Shown piece by piece: positions 43,614 to 52,244 of a stretch of DNA of 64,000 nucleotides; position 1 is the stretch's first letter, and every line of letters begins with the position of its first letter. A model generated the notes under the pieces. That model had not been told where the DNA came from. It worked only from the letters and a program-made list of their open reading frames with translations, and ran no database searches. A program made the position numbers and the translations under genes. This stretch comes from Flavobacterium sp. WV_118_3 (GTDB taxonomy: Bacteria; Bacteroidota; Bacteroidia; Flavobacteriales; Flavobacteriaceae): contig NZ_CP156060.1 in the NCBI RefSeq assembly GCF_039778605.1, forward strand, positions 541,501 to 605,500, in the 5' to 3' direction.

Positions 43614-44850
43614 TAGTCAAGACTTAATCTGACAGTTGCAATAAATTAACAACTGAAAAATAGATTAGAGTTATGACTACACAAGAAAAAATCATCAAAA
43701 ACAAACTGGGTGTTTTAGAGCTTGCCCAGCACTTAGGGAATGTATCAAGAGCCTGCAAAGTAATGGGCTATTCCAGAGATAGCTTTTATAGATTCAAGGA
43801 ATTGTATGACCAAGGAGGAGAACTTGCACTTCAGGAACTTTCTAGAAGGAAGCCAATTCTAAAGAACCGAGTAGAAGAGCATATTGAACAAGCAGTTGTG
43901 GACTTGGCTATAGATCAACCCGCTTTAGGCCAATTACGCGTATCTAATGAGCTAAAAAAACAAGGCATATTAATATCTCCCGGAGGAGTTAGGAGTATAT
44001 GGATGAGGCATGATCTGCAGACCTTCAAGCTTGGATTAAAAGCCTTAGAGGCAAAGTCTGCACAGGAAGGTATTGTGTTAACGGAAGCTCAGCTTGTAGC
44101 TCTGGAAAGAGCTAAAGAAGAGAAAAAGGCACACGGCGAGATAGAAACTCATCATCCGGGATATTTGGGTGCTCAGGACACGTACTATGTTGGGAATATT
44201 AAGGGAGTTGGACATATATATCAGCAGACTTTCATTGATACATATTCTAAAGTCGCTTTTACAAAGCTGTATGATCGTAAGAATGCATTAGTTGCCGCAG
44301 ATATGCTCAATGATCAGGTAGTACCATTTTTCGAACAACATGACTTAAGATTGTTAAGAATATTAACCGATCGAGGAACAGAATACTGCGGGGTAAGAGA
44401 CCAGCATGAATATCAGCTCTATTTAGCCATCGAAGATATAGATCACACGAAAACCAAAGCAAAAAGCCCTCAAACAAATGGTATTTGCGAACGTTTCCAT
44501 CGTACTATTCAGGATGAGTTTTATGCAGTTGCATTCAGAAAGAAAGTATACCGAAGCATTCAGGAACTCCAAAACGACCTTGATCGTTGGATGATTTACT
44601 ATAATCAGGATCGTACCCATACTGGAAAGTATTGCTTTGGAAAGACACCCATGCAGACCTTCAATGATACAATTAATTTGGCAAAAGAAAAGATGCTGGA
44701 GACACTAAAAGAAGATCAACTTGTTACTTATCCGGTACAAGAAAATAAGCAACAAGTTGAATCTATAGATTTTGCAGAAACATTACTATATTCGAATAGG
44801 CAATCTGACAATTTTTAAAGACAACCAACTGTCAGATCAAGTAGTGGCTA
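43614..44850 (+). mobile_element. IS481-family insertion sequence
   Basis: Terminal inverted repeats of about 25 bp (43614-43638 and 44826-44850) share ATCTGACAGTTG and outer TAG-CA...ACTT with about 20 of 25 matches. They flank a complete transposase gene. The outermost base is uncertain and no target duplication could be identified. The IS lies inside the tRNA-Lys island. Confidence 0.75.
43673..44818 (+). CDS. IS481-family transposase
   Basis: The 381-residue protein has an N-terminal helix-turn-helix (about residues 10-60, LAQHLGNVSRACKVMGYS) and an integrase catalytic core with DDE residues in GAQDTYYVGN, ILTDRGTEYCG and NGICERFHRTIQDEF. Length and motifs match IS481. The frame is intact, so the element may be active. 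It starts 35 bases inside the left terminal repeat. Confidence 0.9.
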   Translation: MTTQEKIIKNKLGVLELAQHLGNVSRACKVMGYSRDSFYRFKELYDQGGELALQELSRRKPILKNRVEEHIEQAVVDLAIDQPALGQLRVSNELKKQGILISPGGVRSIWMRHDLQTFKLGLKALEAKSAQEGIVLTEAQLVALERAKEEKKAHGEIETHHPGYLGAQDTYYVGNIKGVGHIYQQTFIDTYSKVAFTKLYDRKNALVAADMLNDQVVPFFEQHDLRLLRILTDRGTEYCGVRDQHEYQLYLAIEDIDHTKTKAKSPQTNGICERFHRTIQDEFYAVAFRKKVYRSIQELQNDLDRWMIYYNQDRTHTGKYCFGKTPMQTFNDTINLAKEKMLETLKEDQLVTYPVQENKQQVESIDFAETLLYSNRQSDNF

Positions 44851-45020
44851 TTACACCTTAACGAAAAAGGCATTTAATAATTTTTTTTAATCAAGAAACT
44901 GACTATTAGTCAATTTCTTGATTTTATGCAGAACTTGAATGTTGTATAATGTATTTTTACCATTAGTGAAAATTTATTAAGTAAATCTTCTACGAACAAG
45001 GGACTATTACAATATATGTA

Positions 45021-46310
45021 TTATCCTATAGTTTTAAGTTCGCCAGTATCTGTAAACAGATCTTCCCTTACTCTTTTCAAATTGCGACTAATTCGATTTT
45101 TACGAATTTTTGCATATTTCTGAGTCGTACGTATGCTTTTATGTCCAAGTAATTTACTTACGTCTTCTAAAGGCATGTCGCTATTAAGCATAAGATCTGC
45201 AAATGTATGCCTAGCTAGGTGTGTATGTAAACGTTTATTTATTCCACAAATATTAGCTATCTCTTTAAGGTATCTATTATAACGACTGTTATTATCCACA
45301 GGAAGTAAAAGTCCTTTTTTCAAGCATGACGGATGACTTTCATATTTTTCGATGATTTTTTGTGCTAATGGTAGCAAAGGAACCATCTCATTTACGTCCG
45401 TTTTATCTCTTTGTTTCGCTATCCACTTTTCACCGTTAAGACCAACTTCTTTTATACATTCTTTTGATAACTTATAGAGATCTGCATAAGAAAAGCCCGT
45501 AAAGCATTGAAAAATGAAGACATCCCGGATTTCCTCTAAAACTTTTGCAGGCATAGATTTTTGTAGCATTCTATTTATCTGTGAGAGTTCAAGAGGAATA
45601 ACTTCTGGATCTTCAGCATTGCAAACAAATTCTTGGATGGGATTACTTTTTATAAGTTCATTTTTAGCACACCTTTTTAGAATTTGTCTAGTCTTTTTGA
45701 TATAGCCTTTTGCTGTATTCTCAGCGAGTATTACATCGGCTTCGAGAGTTAAATAATCAAACAATGATTCTGCAAAACTGTATTTTATAGAGGTTAACTC
45801 TAAATCAGGTTGACCATATTTAACACATATAAAATTAGCGACTTTATTCCTTGCCGTGTTCCAATGTGTATGTGTACCATTTGATCTTTTCCCTTTATCC
45901 ACCTTTAACTTAAAATTTTTTATATAATTATCGAAAGCTTCGAGAATTGTTCGAATACCAGTTGAGGTGTCTGTTCTTTGGTGTGCAAGAGGATCTTTAC
46001 CATTATAAACATTTTTTAACATTATCGGAGTAACCTCGTCAAAAGTGGTCGTTAAACTCATAAAATGTCGATATAGGTCAATCTCAGCTTCCTTAACCTT
46101 CTTATTCGTTCTTTGAGATTCCAAAGTACCCGCCGTGTCCTTTTTATTTATTACATCCCAATTATTTGGATGTACTTTTGATTGCATAGAAATCTCTTCA
46201 GACCTACTATTAATTGTCACTCGAGCATAAAGTGGTGCCTTACCATCTTTCTTGGTCGCCTTAGCTTTAAAAAGCCAAAATAAAATCGAAAGTTTTTGAT
46301 TGTTTTTCAT
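45021..46310 (-). CDS. Tyrosine recombinase (integrase) of the island
   Basis: The 429-residue protein has an N-terminal arm-binding domain (residues 1-100, FWLFKAKATKKDGKAPLYARV), a SAM-like core-binding domain (about 110-220) and a catalytic domain with H364-x-x-R367 (THLARHTFAD), LGHKSIRTTQKY and Y399 as nucleophile. At the position of the first catalytic arginine it has Ser (S274, in FTGFSYADL), as in the CTnDOT integrase. It lies next to attR and should integrate and excise the element. Confidence 0.92.
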   Translation of the reverse strand: MKNNQKLSILFWLFKAKATKKDGKAPLYARVTINSRSEEISMQSKVHPNNWDVINKKDTAGTLESQRTNKKVKEAEIDLYRHFMSLTTTFDEVTPIMLKNVYNGKDPLAHQRTDTSTGIRTILEAFDNYIKNFKLKVDKGKRSNGTHTHWNTARNKVANFICVKYGQPDLELTSIKYSFAESLFDYLTLEADVILAENTAKGYIKKTRQILKRCAKNELIKSNPIQEFVCNAEDPEVIPLELSQINRMLQKSMPAKVLEEIRDVFIFQCFTGFSYADLYKLSKECIKEVGLNGEKWIAKQRDKTDVNEMVPLLPLAQKIIEKYESHPSCLKKGLLLPVDNNSRYNRYLKEIANICGINKRLHTHLARHTFADLMLNSDMPLEDVSKLLGHKSIRTTQKYAKIRKNRISRNLKRVREDLFTDTGELKTIG

Positions 46311-46407
46311 TTCCCAACATTTTTAAGTTATCAATTATTTCTTTCGGCTAAAACCGAAAACAAATTGAAATTCCTTAAAACCACACATTTACAAGTTCAA
46401 GAAAATT

Positions 46408-46455
46408 CGGTTACCCAATTTAAGAAACATATTTGGTAACCAAAAGGGTAACCAT
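46408..46455. repeat. Right-end GGTTACCCA sites
   Basis: CGGTTACCCA at 46408-46417, and GGTAACCAAAAGGGTAACCAT at 46435-46455, the latter identical over 21 bases to 35171-35191 at the left end. Probable arm-type recombinase sites, between the integrase gene and attR. The remaining part of 46311-46587 shows no gene. Confidence 0.85.
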
Positions 46456-46528
46456 ATTACTTAAATTAATATGGTTTTTCTTAGTTTATTTTTTACTAGA
46501 AATGTGCTTTGGAAATAATTTTAAATAG

Positions 46529-46555
46529 AAAAAGCACACTATTAGTGTGCTTTTT
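46529..46555. terminator. Element-borne terminator next to attR
   Basis: AGCACAC/GTGTGCT stem with A and T tracts. On the minus strand it replaces the original terminator downstream of the reconstituted tRNA-Lys. Confidence 0.75.
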
Positions 46556-46565
46556 CTGACAATCT

Positions 46566-46581
46566 GTGATCCCGCTGGGAT
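46566..46581. repeat. Imperfect copy of the attachment core
   Basis: GTGATCCCGCTGGGAT differs from the att core in two positions and lies 5 bases from the true copy at 46587. It may be a scar of a previous integration event. Confidence 0.6.
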
Positions 46582-46586
46582 TCAGC

Positions 46587-46602
46587 GTGACCCGGCTGGG
46601 AT
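46587..46602. repeat. Right attachment repeat (attR core)
   Basis: GTGACCCGGCTGGGAT, identical to attL at 35108-35123, here continuous with a complete tRNA-Lys gene. The element thus restores the tRNA 3' end. Confidence 0.85.
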
Positions 46603-46660
46603 TCGAACCCAGGACCCCATCATTAAAAGTGATGTGCTCTACCAGCTGAGCTACCGAGTC
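46588..46660 (-). tRNA. tRNA-Lys (anticodon TTT), integration target
   Basis: 73-nt tRNA, identical to the copies at 33392 and 46695. Its 3' end is supplied by the island's attachment repeat. Confidence 0.97.
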
Positions 46661-46694
46661 TGTGCTTTCAAGAAATAAATTTAGGTCATTTTTG

Positions 46695-46767
46695 TGACCC
46701 GGCTGGGATTCGAACCCAGGACCCCATCATTAAAAGTGATGTGCTCTACCAGCTGAGCTACCGAGTC
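46695..46767 (-). tRNA. tRNA-Lys (anticodon TTT)
   Basis: 73-nt tRNA with anticodon TTT in the loop ACTTTTAAT, 34 bases upstream of the other copy in the same transcript. No CCA is encoded. Confidence 0.97.
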
Positions 46768-46895
46768 TGTAATCATTTCCTGATTGCGGGTGCAAATATA
46801 AGGCCTATTTTTTATTATCCAAGACTTTTTTGGTTTAAATTTGTGTTTTTTTTAAAGCCAATTTTTAAGTTTCTGTTAACGAGACATTTATTGAT

Positions 46896-47414
46896 ATGTA
46901 TAAAATTATTCTTATAGGTTATATGGGATCGGGGAAGTCAACAATTGGGAAATTATTGTCGCAAAAGACTTCGATTCCGGCTTTCGATCTGGATCAAATT
47001 ATTGAAGAAGCAACCCAAAAAACCATCCCGGAATTATTTTCCGAATCCGGGGAAATCAAATTTCGTAAACTCGAACACGAAAAACTCAAATCGTTTATCG
47101 CCGAAAACGATAATTTTATACTAAGCCTTGGCGGTGGCGCTCCCTGCTATGCCAATAATCACGAGTTTTTACAATTGGATGGAATTACATCGGTTTATTT
47201 GAAAGCTTCCATAAAAGAGCTGCTGGCGCGTTTGGAAAATGAACGCCACAACCGACCGTTATTAGCCGGATTAAATGATCAAGAAGTAGAGGAGTTTATT
47301 GCAAAGCACCTTTTCGACAGGAGCTATTTTTACCATCAGGCCAAACATGTCGTATCGGTCGATGGTAAAAATCCTGACGCTATTGTAAATGAGATAAAAG
47401 GGCTTTTAGCTTAA
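46896..47414 (+). CDS. aroK: Shikimate kinase
   Basis: The 172-residue enzyme phosphorylates shikimate with ATP in aromatic amino-acid synthesis. It shows Walker A GYMGSGKSTIGKLL, the shikimate-binding FDLDQIIEEA and SGEIKFRKLEHEKL (Arg), LSLGGGAPC, and the lid ENERHNRPLLAG. Length fits the family. It overlaps the convergent phosphoribosyltransferase gene by nine bases. Confidence 0.95.
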   Translation: MYKIILIGYMGSGKSTIGKLLSQKTSIPAFDLDQIIEEATQKTIPELFSESGEIKFRKLEHEKLKSFIAENDNFILSLGGGAPCYANNHEFLQLDGITSVYLKASIKELLARLENERHNRPLLAGLNDQEVEEFIAKHLFDRSYFYHQAKHVVSVDGKNPDAIVNEIKGLLA

Positions 47415-47900
47415 ATAAGCATATTCTTCCGACTCTTCGAAAACCACTTGTATGTGTTCCAATAGGGAAGTCGATAAGGATAATCCTTTAAAATCGGCTT
47501 TTACCGGGTATTTTTTATGATTTCGGTCTACCAGTACTGCGGTTTTAAATTTCTTTAACGGTACGTCAAGGAAATGCTTTACGCCGTAGATCAAAGTAGT
47601 GCCGGAGTTTAGGACATCGTCGATTAATACCAGATTTTTGTTTGCGTATTCCGCCGGAGTTAACGAAGTCTGTATGGCTTCCTGTGGTTGTGTTTTGTTT
47701 ATTTTAACCTCACACAGTACAATGTTAAGATCGGAAATCTGTTTTAGTTCGCGGGCTATTTTCTGCGCAAAAATATAACCGTTGGCTGCAATTCCGGCCA
47801 AAACCACTTCTTGTTCGTCGGCAAAGGTTTCGTAGATCTGATATGCGATTCGCTTGGTTTTATGATTAATTTCCTGTTGTGTCAGAATGATATTCTTCAT
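47406..47900 (-). CDS. Phosphoribosyltransferase, PyrR-like
   Basis: The 164-residue protein has the PRPP-binding loop VLIDDVLNSGTTLIYGV, the hallmark of type I phosphoribosyltransferases, and an N-terminal RIAYQIYETF with GIAANGYIFAQKIA as in PyrR/uracil and hypoxanthine enzymes. The base accepted cannot be decided by reading. The C-terminal half contains VDRNHKKYPVKADFKG, as in PyrR. It starts at the ATG at 47900. Confidence 0.85.
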   Translation of the reverse strand: MKNIILTQQEINHKTKRIAYQIYETFADEQEVVLAGIAANGYIFAQKIARELKQISDLNIVLCEVKINKTQPQEAIQTSLTPAEYANKNLVLIDDVLNSGTTLIYGVKHFLDVPLKKFKTAVLVDRNHKKYPVKADFKGLSLSTSLLEHIQVVFEESEEYAYLS

Positions 47901-47918
47901 GGTTGTTGTGTTGTTGTG

Positions 47919-48503
47919 TTATTTTTTTTCAAAGATAAAAAACAGTTCCCGATCCTGTCTTGGTTTTATCGAATTGTGTGCTCTTTCCAGTGTTTTAATT
48001 GTAAAAGTATCCGAAAATAGCTTGCGGTATTCGGTTTCGCTTCCGCCAAATGGAGGTCCGGCTTCGGTTAGTGGAAAATCAAATAATAATCCTGCTATTT
48101 TGCCACCCGGATTTAGAATTTCGTGCATTTTGGCAGCATATTGAGGACGTAATTCCGGTGACAACGCGCAAAAAAAAGTTTGTTCCAATACGAGATCAAA
48201 AGTGTGCTTTAACTCAAAAAAATCACCCTGAATTAATTGCGCATCCGGAAAATCCGGATTTCGTAATTTAATGTTCTCTAATGGTGTTGGTGCCAGATCA
48301 ATCACATAGACATTATGAAAACCCTGCGAAAAAAGATAATCCAGTTCATGGGCATTGCCGGCACCCGGAATTAATATCGTCAGGTTTTTATCTGTTATTT
48401 GATCAATATACGCTTTCATCGGAGCAGTCACCGAACCGGTGTCCCAGGGGGCTTCGTCGTTTTGGTAACGGTTTTCCCAGTAGTCTTTGTTAAATGTTGT
48501 CAT
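47919..48503 (-). CDS. TPMT-family SAM-dependent methyltransferase
   Basis: From the ATG at 48503 the protein has 194 residues: YWENRYQNDEAPWDTGSV, the SAM motif ILIPGAGNAHELDYLF, VYVIDLAPTPLENIK and LVLEQTFFCALSPELR, typical of thiopurine-methyltransferase-like bacterial enzymes. The frame runs to 48683, but the extra part overlaps the S4-protein gene and lacks homology-like features. It overlaps that gene by 14 bases, so the two are cotranscribed. Substrate unknown. Confidence 0.85.
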   Translation of the reverse strand: MTTFNKDYWENRYQNDEAPWDTGSVTAPMKAYIDQITDKNLTILIPGAGNAHELDYLFSQGFHNVYVIDLAPTPLENIKLRNPDFPDAQLIQGDFFELKHTFDLVLEQTFFCALSPELRPQYAAKMHEILNPGGKIAGLLFDFPLTEAGPPFGGSETEYRKLFSDTFTIKTLERAHNSIKPRQDRELFFIFEKK

Positions 48504-48885
48504 CTTCAAAATCAATAGAGGGTTCGTCGGTATAATCGTCAATGTCGCGACGGTCTTTTTTAGTTGGTCGTCCGGTACCTTTAGCTCTATAGTGTTCTTT
48601 GGAAAGACGAAGTAATTCCAGGTGTTCAAAAGCCTCAGCCGGTGTTTCGTCTTTACGGTAAATATCGACCAGTTTTGGACCAACCCGATTCGCGGGAATG
48701 TCTAAAACGGTTAAAATATAGTTGATCTGGTCTCTGCGTAAGGTAATTTTATCGGTAGGAAAAACTTCCCGTGAAGGTTTGGCAGCCTGCCCATTTACGG
48801 TGATATGTCCTTTTTTACATGCCTCTGTAGCAATGTTTCTCGTTTTGTAGTAGCGGACACACCACAAATATTTATCCACTCTCAT
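48490..48885 (-). CDS. S4-domain RNA-binding protein (Hsp15/HslR-like)
   Basis: The 131-residue protein starts with the S4 domain MRVDKYLWCVRYYKTRNIAT, AAKPSREVFPTDKITLRRD, the pattern of Hsp15, which binds stalled 50S subunits. The C-terminal tail is charged (GRPTKKDRRDID). The ATG at 48885 puts the S4 domain at the start; a TTG four codons up is the alternative. Confidence 0.85.
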   Translation of the reverse strand: MRVDKYLWCVRYYKTRNIATEACKKGHITVNGQAAKPSREVFPTDKITLRRDQINYILTVLDIPANRVGPKLVDIYRKDETPAEAFEHLELLRLSKEHYRAKGTGRPTKKDRRDIDDYTDEPSIDFEDDNI

Positions 48886-48965
48886 ATGAAAATTCAAAAT
48901 TCGATGTTAATATTAAAACAAAAATAAAGGAAAATTGTATCTTGCACCGTTAAATTTTAGTAATA

Positions 48966-49871
48966 ATGAATAGATTCTTTAAGATAGTGGGAAGTGCATT
49001 GTTAATGGCTACTCTTTTTGCCTGTGACGATAATGGTAATTCTACTGTTGAAGTCCGGGATTACGGTCAACAATTTGCTTCAGATATCGTAGCTATTGAA
49101 AATTATTTGAAAACACATTATATTGAGGTAACTCATAATGTGAATGGTGATGTGAATGAAACAACTATCACGGCTATCCCTGACGGCGGTTCGCAGGTTT
49201 CTATCTGGGATCAGACAACCTATCCGTTACAAACTAAAATTGTAAAACTGCACAATATAGAATATAAGGTATATTATCTGAAACTTGCTGCAGGTACAGG
49301 AGATGCACCTTGTGGTATTGATAAAGTATATACGTCTTATCGAGGATTGTTACTAACGGACGGTCAGTTTGATTATGCGCCAAATGCAACTGAAATTAAC
49401 CTTTTGGGAGCTATTAAAGGTTGGGAATATATCTTCCCGGAATTTAAAAGAGGGACGTCTGTTGAAAATCCGGATGGAACTTTAGGTTATAAAGATTACG
49501 GAGCCGGTGTGGTATTCCTGCCTTCCGGTTTAGGATATTATTCCAGTTATGTGGGAAGTATTCCGGAATATTCGCCATTGGTGTTTACATTTAAGTTGTT
49601 CGATATCCAGTTCCTGGATCAGGATGGAGACGGTGTTTTATCGCGTTACGAATACGGTTTTGATGCCAATGGTGCCTTAATCGATACGGATGGCGATGGT
49701 GTAGCCGATGTTTTTGATATCGATGATGATAACGATGGGGTTTTAACTAAAGATGAAATCCGTATACCGGGATCAACAACCGGAGCACAATATTCATTTG
49801 ATCAAATTCCAACCTGTGACACTCCGAATAGTAACGGTAAAAAGAGACATTTAGACCCAAGTTGTCACTAG
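48966..49871 (+). CDS. FKBP-type peptidyl-prolyl isomerase lipoprotein with calcium-binding repeats
   Basis: The 301-residue lipoprotein (ATLFAC lipobox) has an FKBP-like central domain (about residues 110-215, YTSYRGLLLTDGQFDYA and KGWEYIFPEFKRG, VVFLPSGLGYYSS). After it come Asp-rich DxDGDG repeats (DQDGDGVLSRYEYG, DTDGDGVADVFDID, DDDNDGVLTKDEI), typical calcium-binding loops. Folding catalysis of envelope proteins is expected; the gliding protein GldI belongs to a related group. Its 3' end lies 11 bases from an IS3 insertion. Confidence 0.82.
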   Translation: MNRFFKIVGSALLMATLFACDDNGNSTVEVRDYGQQFASDIVAIENYLKTHYIEVTHNVNGDVNETTITAIPDGGSQVSIWDQTTYPLQTKIVKLHNIEYKVYYLKLAAGTGDAPCGIDKVYTSYRGLLLTDGQFDYAPNATEINLLGAIKGWEYIFPEFKRGTSVENPDGTLGYKDYGAGVVFLPSGLGYYSSYVGSIPEYSPLVFTFKLFDIQFLDQDGDGVLSRYEYGFDANGALIDTDGDGVADVFDIDDDNDGVLTKDEIRIPGSTTGAQYSFDQIPTCDTPNSNGKKRHLDPSCH

Positions 49872-49926
49872 TAAATAGAAGTGAGTCGTCCTAAAATAGG
49901 TTGACAGATTTTAGAATAAAAATATA

Positions 49927-50757
49927 TTAACCAGTCAGGTTTTCTGGCTGGTTTTTTTGATGTATAAAGTTAGGTGTTTTCATTTTCAGACTCAAATGTG
50001 GTCTTTTATTATTATAGGTTTGTATTGCTGTTTTTATGAGTTTTTCTAATGTTTGTCCGTCTTTACATTTATAAATCAAAAATTCGTTTTTTAAAATTCC
50101 GTTTATTCTCTCAGCTAACGCATTCTGATAACAATCATATCCGTCGGTCATAGAGGGCGTAATACCGTTTTTAGCTAATACTTTCTGATAAATTTTAGAA
50201 CAATATTGTAATCCTCTATCGGAGTGATGTATCAGTGGTAATGTTGATTTCCTATTCAGTACAGCCATTTTTAATGCCTGTACCACATTTTCAGAACTCA
50301 TATCATCACTGAGTTTGTATCCCATTATTTTTCTACTATAAGCATCAGTAACTAAAGATAGATAATGCGTTTTCTGATGTGATTTGATATAAGTAATATC
50401 ACTAACGTATACCTGTTCGGGACGGTTAATTTCACATTCTTTCAAAAGATTTTCGTACTTGTGTAGCCAATGTTTAGAATAGGTAGTTTTAGCGTAACTC
50501 TTCATTGGTTTAACAAGTAACTTCTCCCTTCTTAGATAATCAAATAAAGCATCACGACCTATCTTTACACCCTGTTGATCAAATTGCTTCGAAAGTAGAT
50601 AATATAGTTTACGTGTTCCTATACGTGGCATTTCCAATCGCAAAGAAAGAACCAGATGCTTTACTTTGAGTAAGGCAGATTCCCGATGGAAGATTCTTTT
50701 TTGTTCCTGATATATAGCTTGTCTACTCATCCCAAACAATCGGCAACTTTTGGACAA
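49927..50757 (-). CDS. IS3 transposase OrfB (catalytic part)
   Basis: The 276-residue frame has an N-terminal helical part and the DDE core: VYVSDITYIK, IHHSDRGLQYCS and NALAERINGILKNEF. It begins with a TTG, but is probably made as a fusion with OrfA: the frame is open back to the slippery A6G at 50805-50811, in the -1 frame of OrfA. No internal stop is seen, so the IS may be active. Confidence 0.9.
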   Translation of the reverse strand: MSKSCRLFGMSRQAIYQEQKRIFHRESALLKVKHLVLSLRLEMPRIGTRKLYYLLSKQFDQQGVKIGRDALFDYLRREKLLVKPMKSYAKTTYSKHWLHKYENLLKECEINRPEQVYVSDITYIKSHQKTHYLSLVTDAYSRKIMGYKLSDDMSSENVVQALKMAVLNRKSTLPLIHHSDRGLQYCSKIYQKVLAKNGITPSMTDGYDCYQNALAERINGILKNEFLIYKCKDGQTLEKLIKTAIQTYNNKRPHLSLKMKTPNFIHQKNQPENLTG

Positions 50758-50759
50758 AC

Positions 50760-51152
50760 TTATTCCTGCTCCTTCCCGGAGTCGGAAGATGGTTTGGGAG
50801 AAAACTTTTTTCGGATCTGAGTTCCGTACTGACTATCAGAAATGTCGATCATCGTATTGAGAATCGTATTTCGAAGTTTCTCATCGGCCAGTTCTTTCTC
50901 TAATCGTTTAATAATTTGAGCCGGGGTTTCTTTAGATTTAGACATAAATAACAGATTTGGTTTACTCCAGTCTAAGTTACCATATTTTCGAAGCCAAACC
51001 AAAACAGTACTTCTTCCCTGGATTCCATAAACAGATTGAGCCTGCCTATAAGTCATTTCACCTTGTTCAACTCGGGTAATTACAGCTAATTTAAAAGCCA
51101 TGTTGTAATCCTTTTGACTACGCTTAATAGCCTTGCTTTCTTTGTCTTTCAT
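50760..51152 (-). CDS. IS3 transposase OrfA (DNA-binding part)
   Basis: The 130-residue protein has the IS3 helix-turn-helix (about residues 18-65, FKLAVITRVEQGEMTYRQAQ and RSTVLVWLRKYG) and a helical leucine-zipper-like part (QIIKRLEKELADEKLRNTIL). Near its end the codons CGA AAA AAG form a slippery sequence (50805-50811). A -1 slip there yields the OrfAB fusion, which is the standard way IS3 elements make transposase. Confidence 0.88.
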   Translation of the reverse strand: MKDKESKAIKRSQKDYNMAFKLAVITRVEQGEMTYRQAQSVYGIQGRSTVLVWLRKYGNLDWSKPNLLFMSKSKETPAQIIKRLEKELADEKLRNTILNTMIDISDSQYGTQIRKKFSPKPSSDSGKEQE

Positions 51153-51200
51153 AATAAAGTCGATTTGGTGTCAACTTATTTCAGGACGGGACAAAGTTAT

Positions 51201-51234
51201 AAAAAAAGCCTCCGCAAATGTGGAGGCTTTTTTT
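51201..51234. terminator. Bidirectional terminator beyond the transketolase genes
   Basis: AAAAAAAGCCTCC and GGAGGCTTTTTTT form a strong stem around GCAAATGT. It lies after the transketolase genes on the minus strand. Confidence 0.9.
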
Positions 51235-51249
51235 ATGCTTGATCTGTAA

Positions 51250-52203
51250 TTATTTTCGTTTTACCACTTTTTCAGCAGCAGCGGTAATCGCTTCGTTGTT
51301 AAGTTTGTATTTCTCCATTAACTGATCCGGAGTTCCGCTTTCGCCAAAACTGTCTTGAACAGCAACGTATTCTTGTGGTGCAGGGTGGTGTAGCGATAGG
51401 GTACGGGCAACGCTTTCGCCTAAACCGCCAAGCATGTTGTGCTCTTCGGCTGTTACCACACATCCGGTTTTAGCAACCGACTTTAGAATTGCTTCTTCGT
51501 CCAATGGTTTAATGGTGTGGATGTTGATCACTTCTGCACTGATTCCTTTTGCTTCCAAAGCTTCGGCAGCTACCAATGCTTCCCATACTAAGTGTCCGGT
51601 AGCGATAATGGTTACGTCAGTACCTTCGTTTAGTAAAACCGCTTTTCCAATTTCGAAAGTTCCGTTTTCCGGTGTGAAGTTTGGAACAGACGGACGGCCA
51701 AAACGCAAATATACCGGACCGTGATGATCGGCAATAGCTAAAGTGGCTGCTTTGGTCTGGTTATAATCGCAAGTATTGATCACAGTCATTCCCGGTAACA
51801 TTTTCATCAAACCGATATCCTCCAGAATCTGGTGGGTAGCTCCGTCTTCTCCTAATGTCAAACCAGCGTGCGAAGCACAGATTTTTACGTTTTTATCGGA
51901 ATAGGCTACCGACTGACGAATCTGATCGTAAACGCGTCCGGTAGAGAAATTGGCAAATGTTCCGGTAAATGGAATTTTACCGCCAATGGTCATTCCCGCT
52001 GCGATTCCGATCATGTTTGCCTCGGCAATTCCGATCTGGAAGAAGCGCTCCGGATGGTTCTTTTTAAAATCATCCATCTTTAACGATCCGATCAAATCGG
52101 CGCAAAGAGCCACTACATTTTCATTCTTTTGTCCTAATTCGGTTAATCCTGCTCCGAAACCGGAACGGGTATCTTTATTTCCTGTGTTGGTATATTTTTT
52201 CAT
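51250..52203 (-). CDS. Transketolase, C-terminal subunit
   Basis: The 317-residue subunit has the pyrimidine-binding domain ([18 protein letters not shown], with the Glu that activates thiamine) and the C-terminal domain ([26 protein letters not shown]). With the preceding gene it makes a split transketolase of the pentose phosphate pathway, as is usual in this phylum. The two genes are 41 bases apart and ordered N-terminal first. Confidence 0.93.
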   Translation of the reverse strand: MKKYTNTGNKDTRSGFGAGLTELGQKNENVVALCADLIGSLKMDDFKKNHPERFFQIGIAEANMIGIAAGMTIGGKIPFTGTFANFSTGRVYDQIRQSVAYSDKNVKICASHAGLTLGEDGATHQILEDIGLMKMLPGMTVINTCDYNQTKAATLAIADHHGPVYLRFGRPSVPNFTPENGTFEIGKAVLLNEGTDVTIIATGHLVWEALVAAEALEAKGISAEVINIHTIKPLDEEAILKSVAKTGCVVTAEEHNMLGGLGESVARTLSLHHPAPQEYVAVQDSFGESGTPDQLMEKYKLNNEAITAAAEKVVKRK

Positions 52204-52244
52204 TGTCGACTTTTAATTAAATAAGGTTGTAACGGAACGGCGGT

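Larger units (their letters stand above)
35108..46602. mobile_element. Integrative element inserted in the 3' end of tRNA-Lys
   Basis: The roughly 11.5-kb element is bounded by a 16-bp direct repeat of the tRNA-Lys 3' end (35108-35123 and 46587-46602). It contains a tyrosine integrase near the right end, GGTTACCCA clusters inside both ends, a decayed serine recombinase, an IS481 element, and a methylase/nuclease operon. The coding regions look more A/T-rich than the flanks. No conjugation, phage-structural or replication genes are present, so it is a genomic island or mobilised element rather than an autonomous one. Confidence 0.85.
49882..51193 (-). mobile_element. IS3-family insertion sequence with 3-bp target duplication
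   Basis: The 1312-bp element starts TGAGTCGTCC and, on the other strand, TGTCCCGTCC. Inner inverted repeats CGTCCTAAAATAGGTTGACA and CGTCCTGAAATAAGTTGACA match at 18 of 20 positions. A 3-bp direct duplication AAG flanks it (49879-49881 and 51194-51196), as usual for IS3. It carries two transposase frames and sits just past the FKBP gene end and before the transketolase terminator. Confidence 0.9.

Noticed and set aside
35108..46602. Prophage
   Set aside because: No capsid, terminase, tail or lysis genes; only integrase, a restriction-like operon and an IS.
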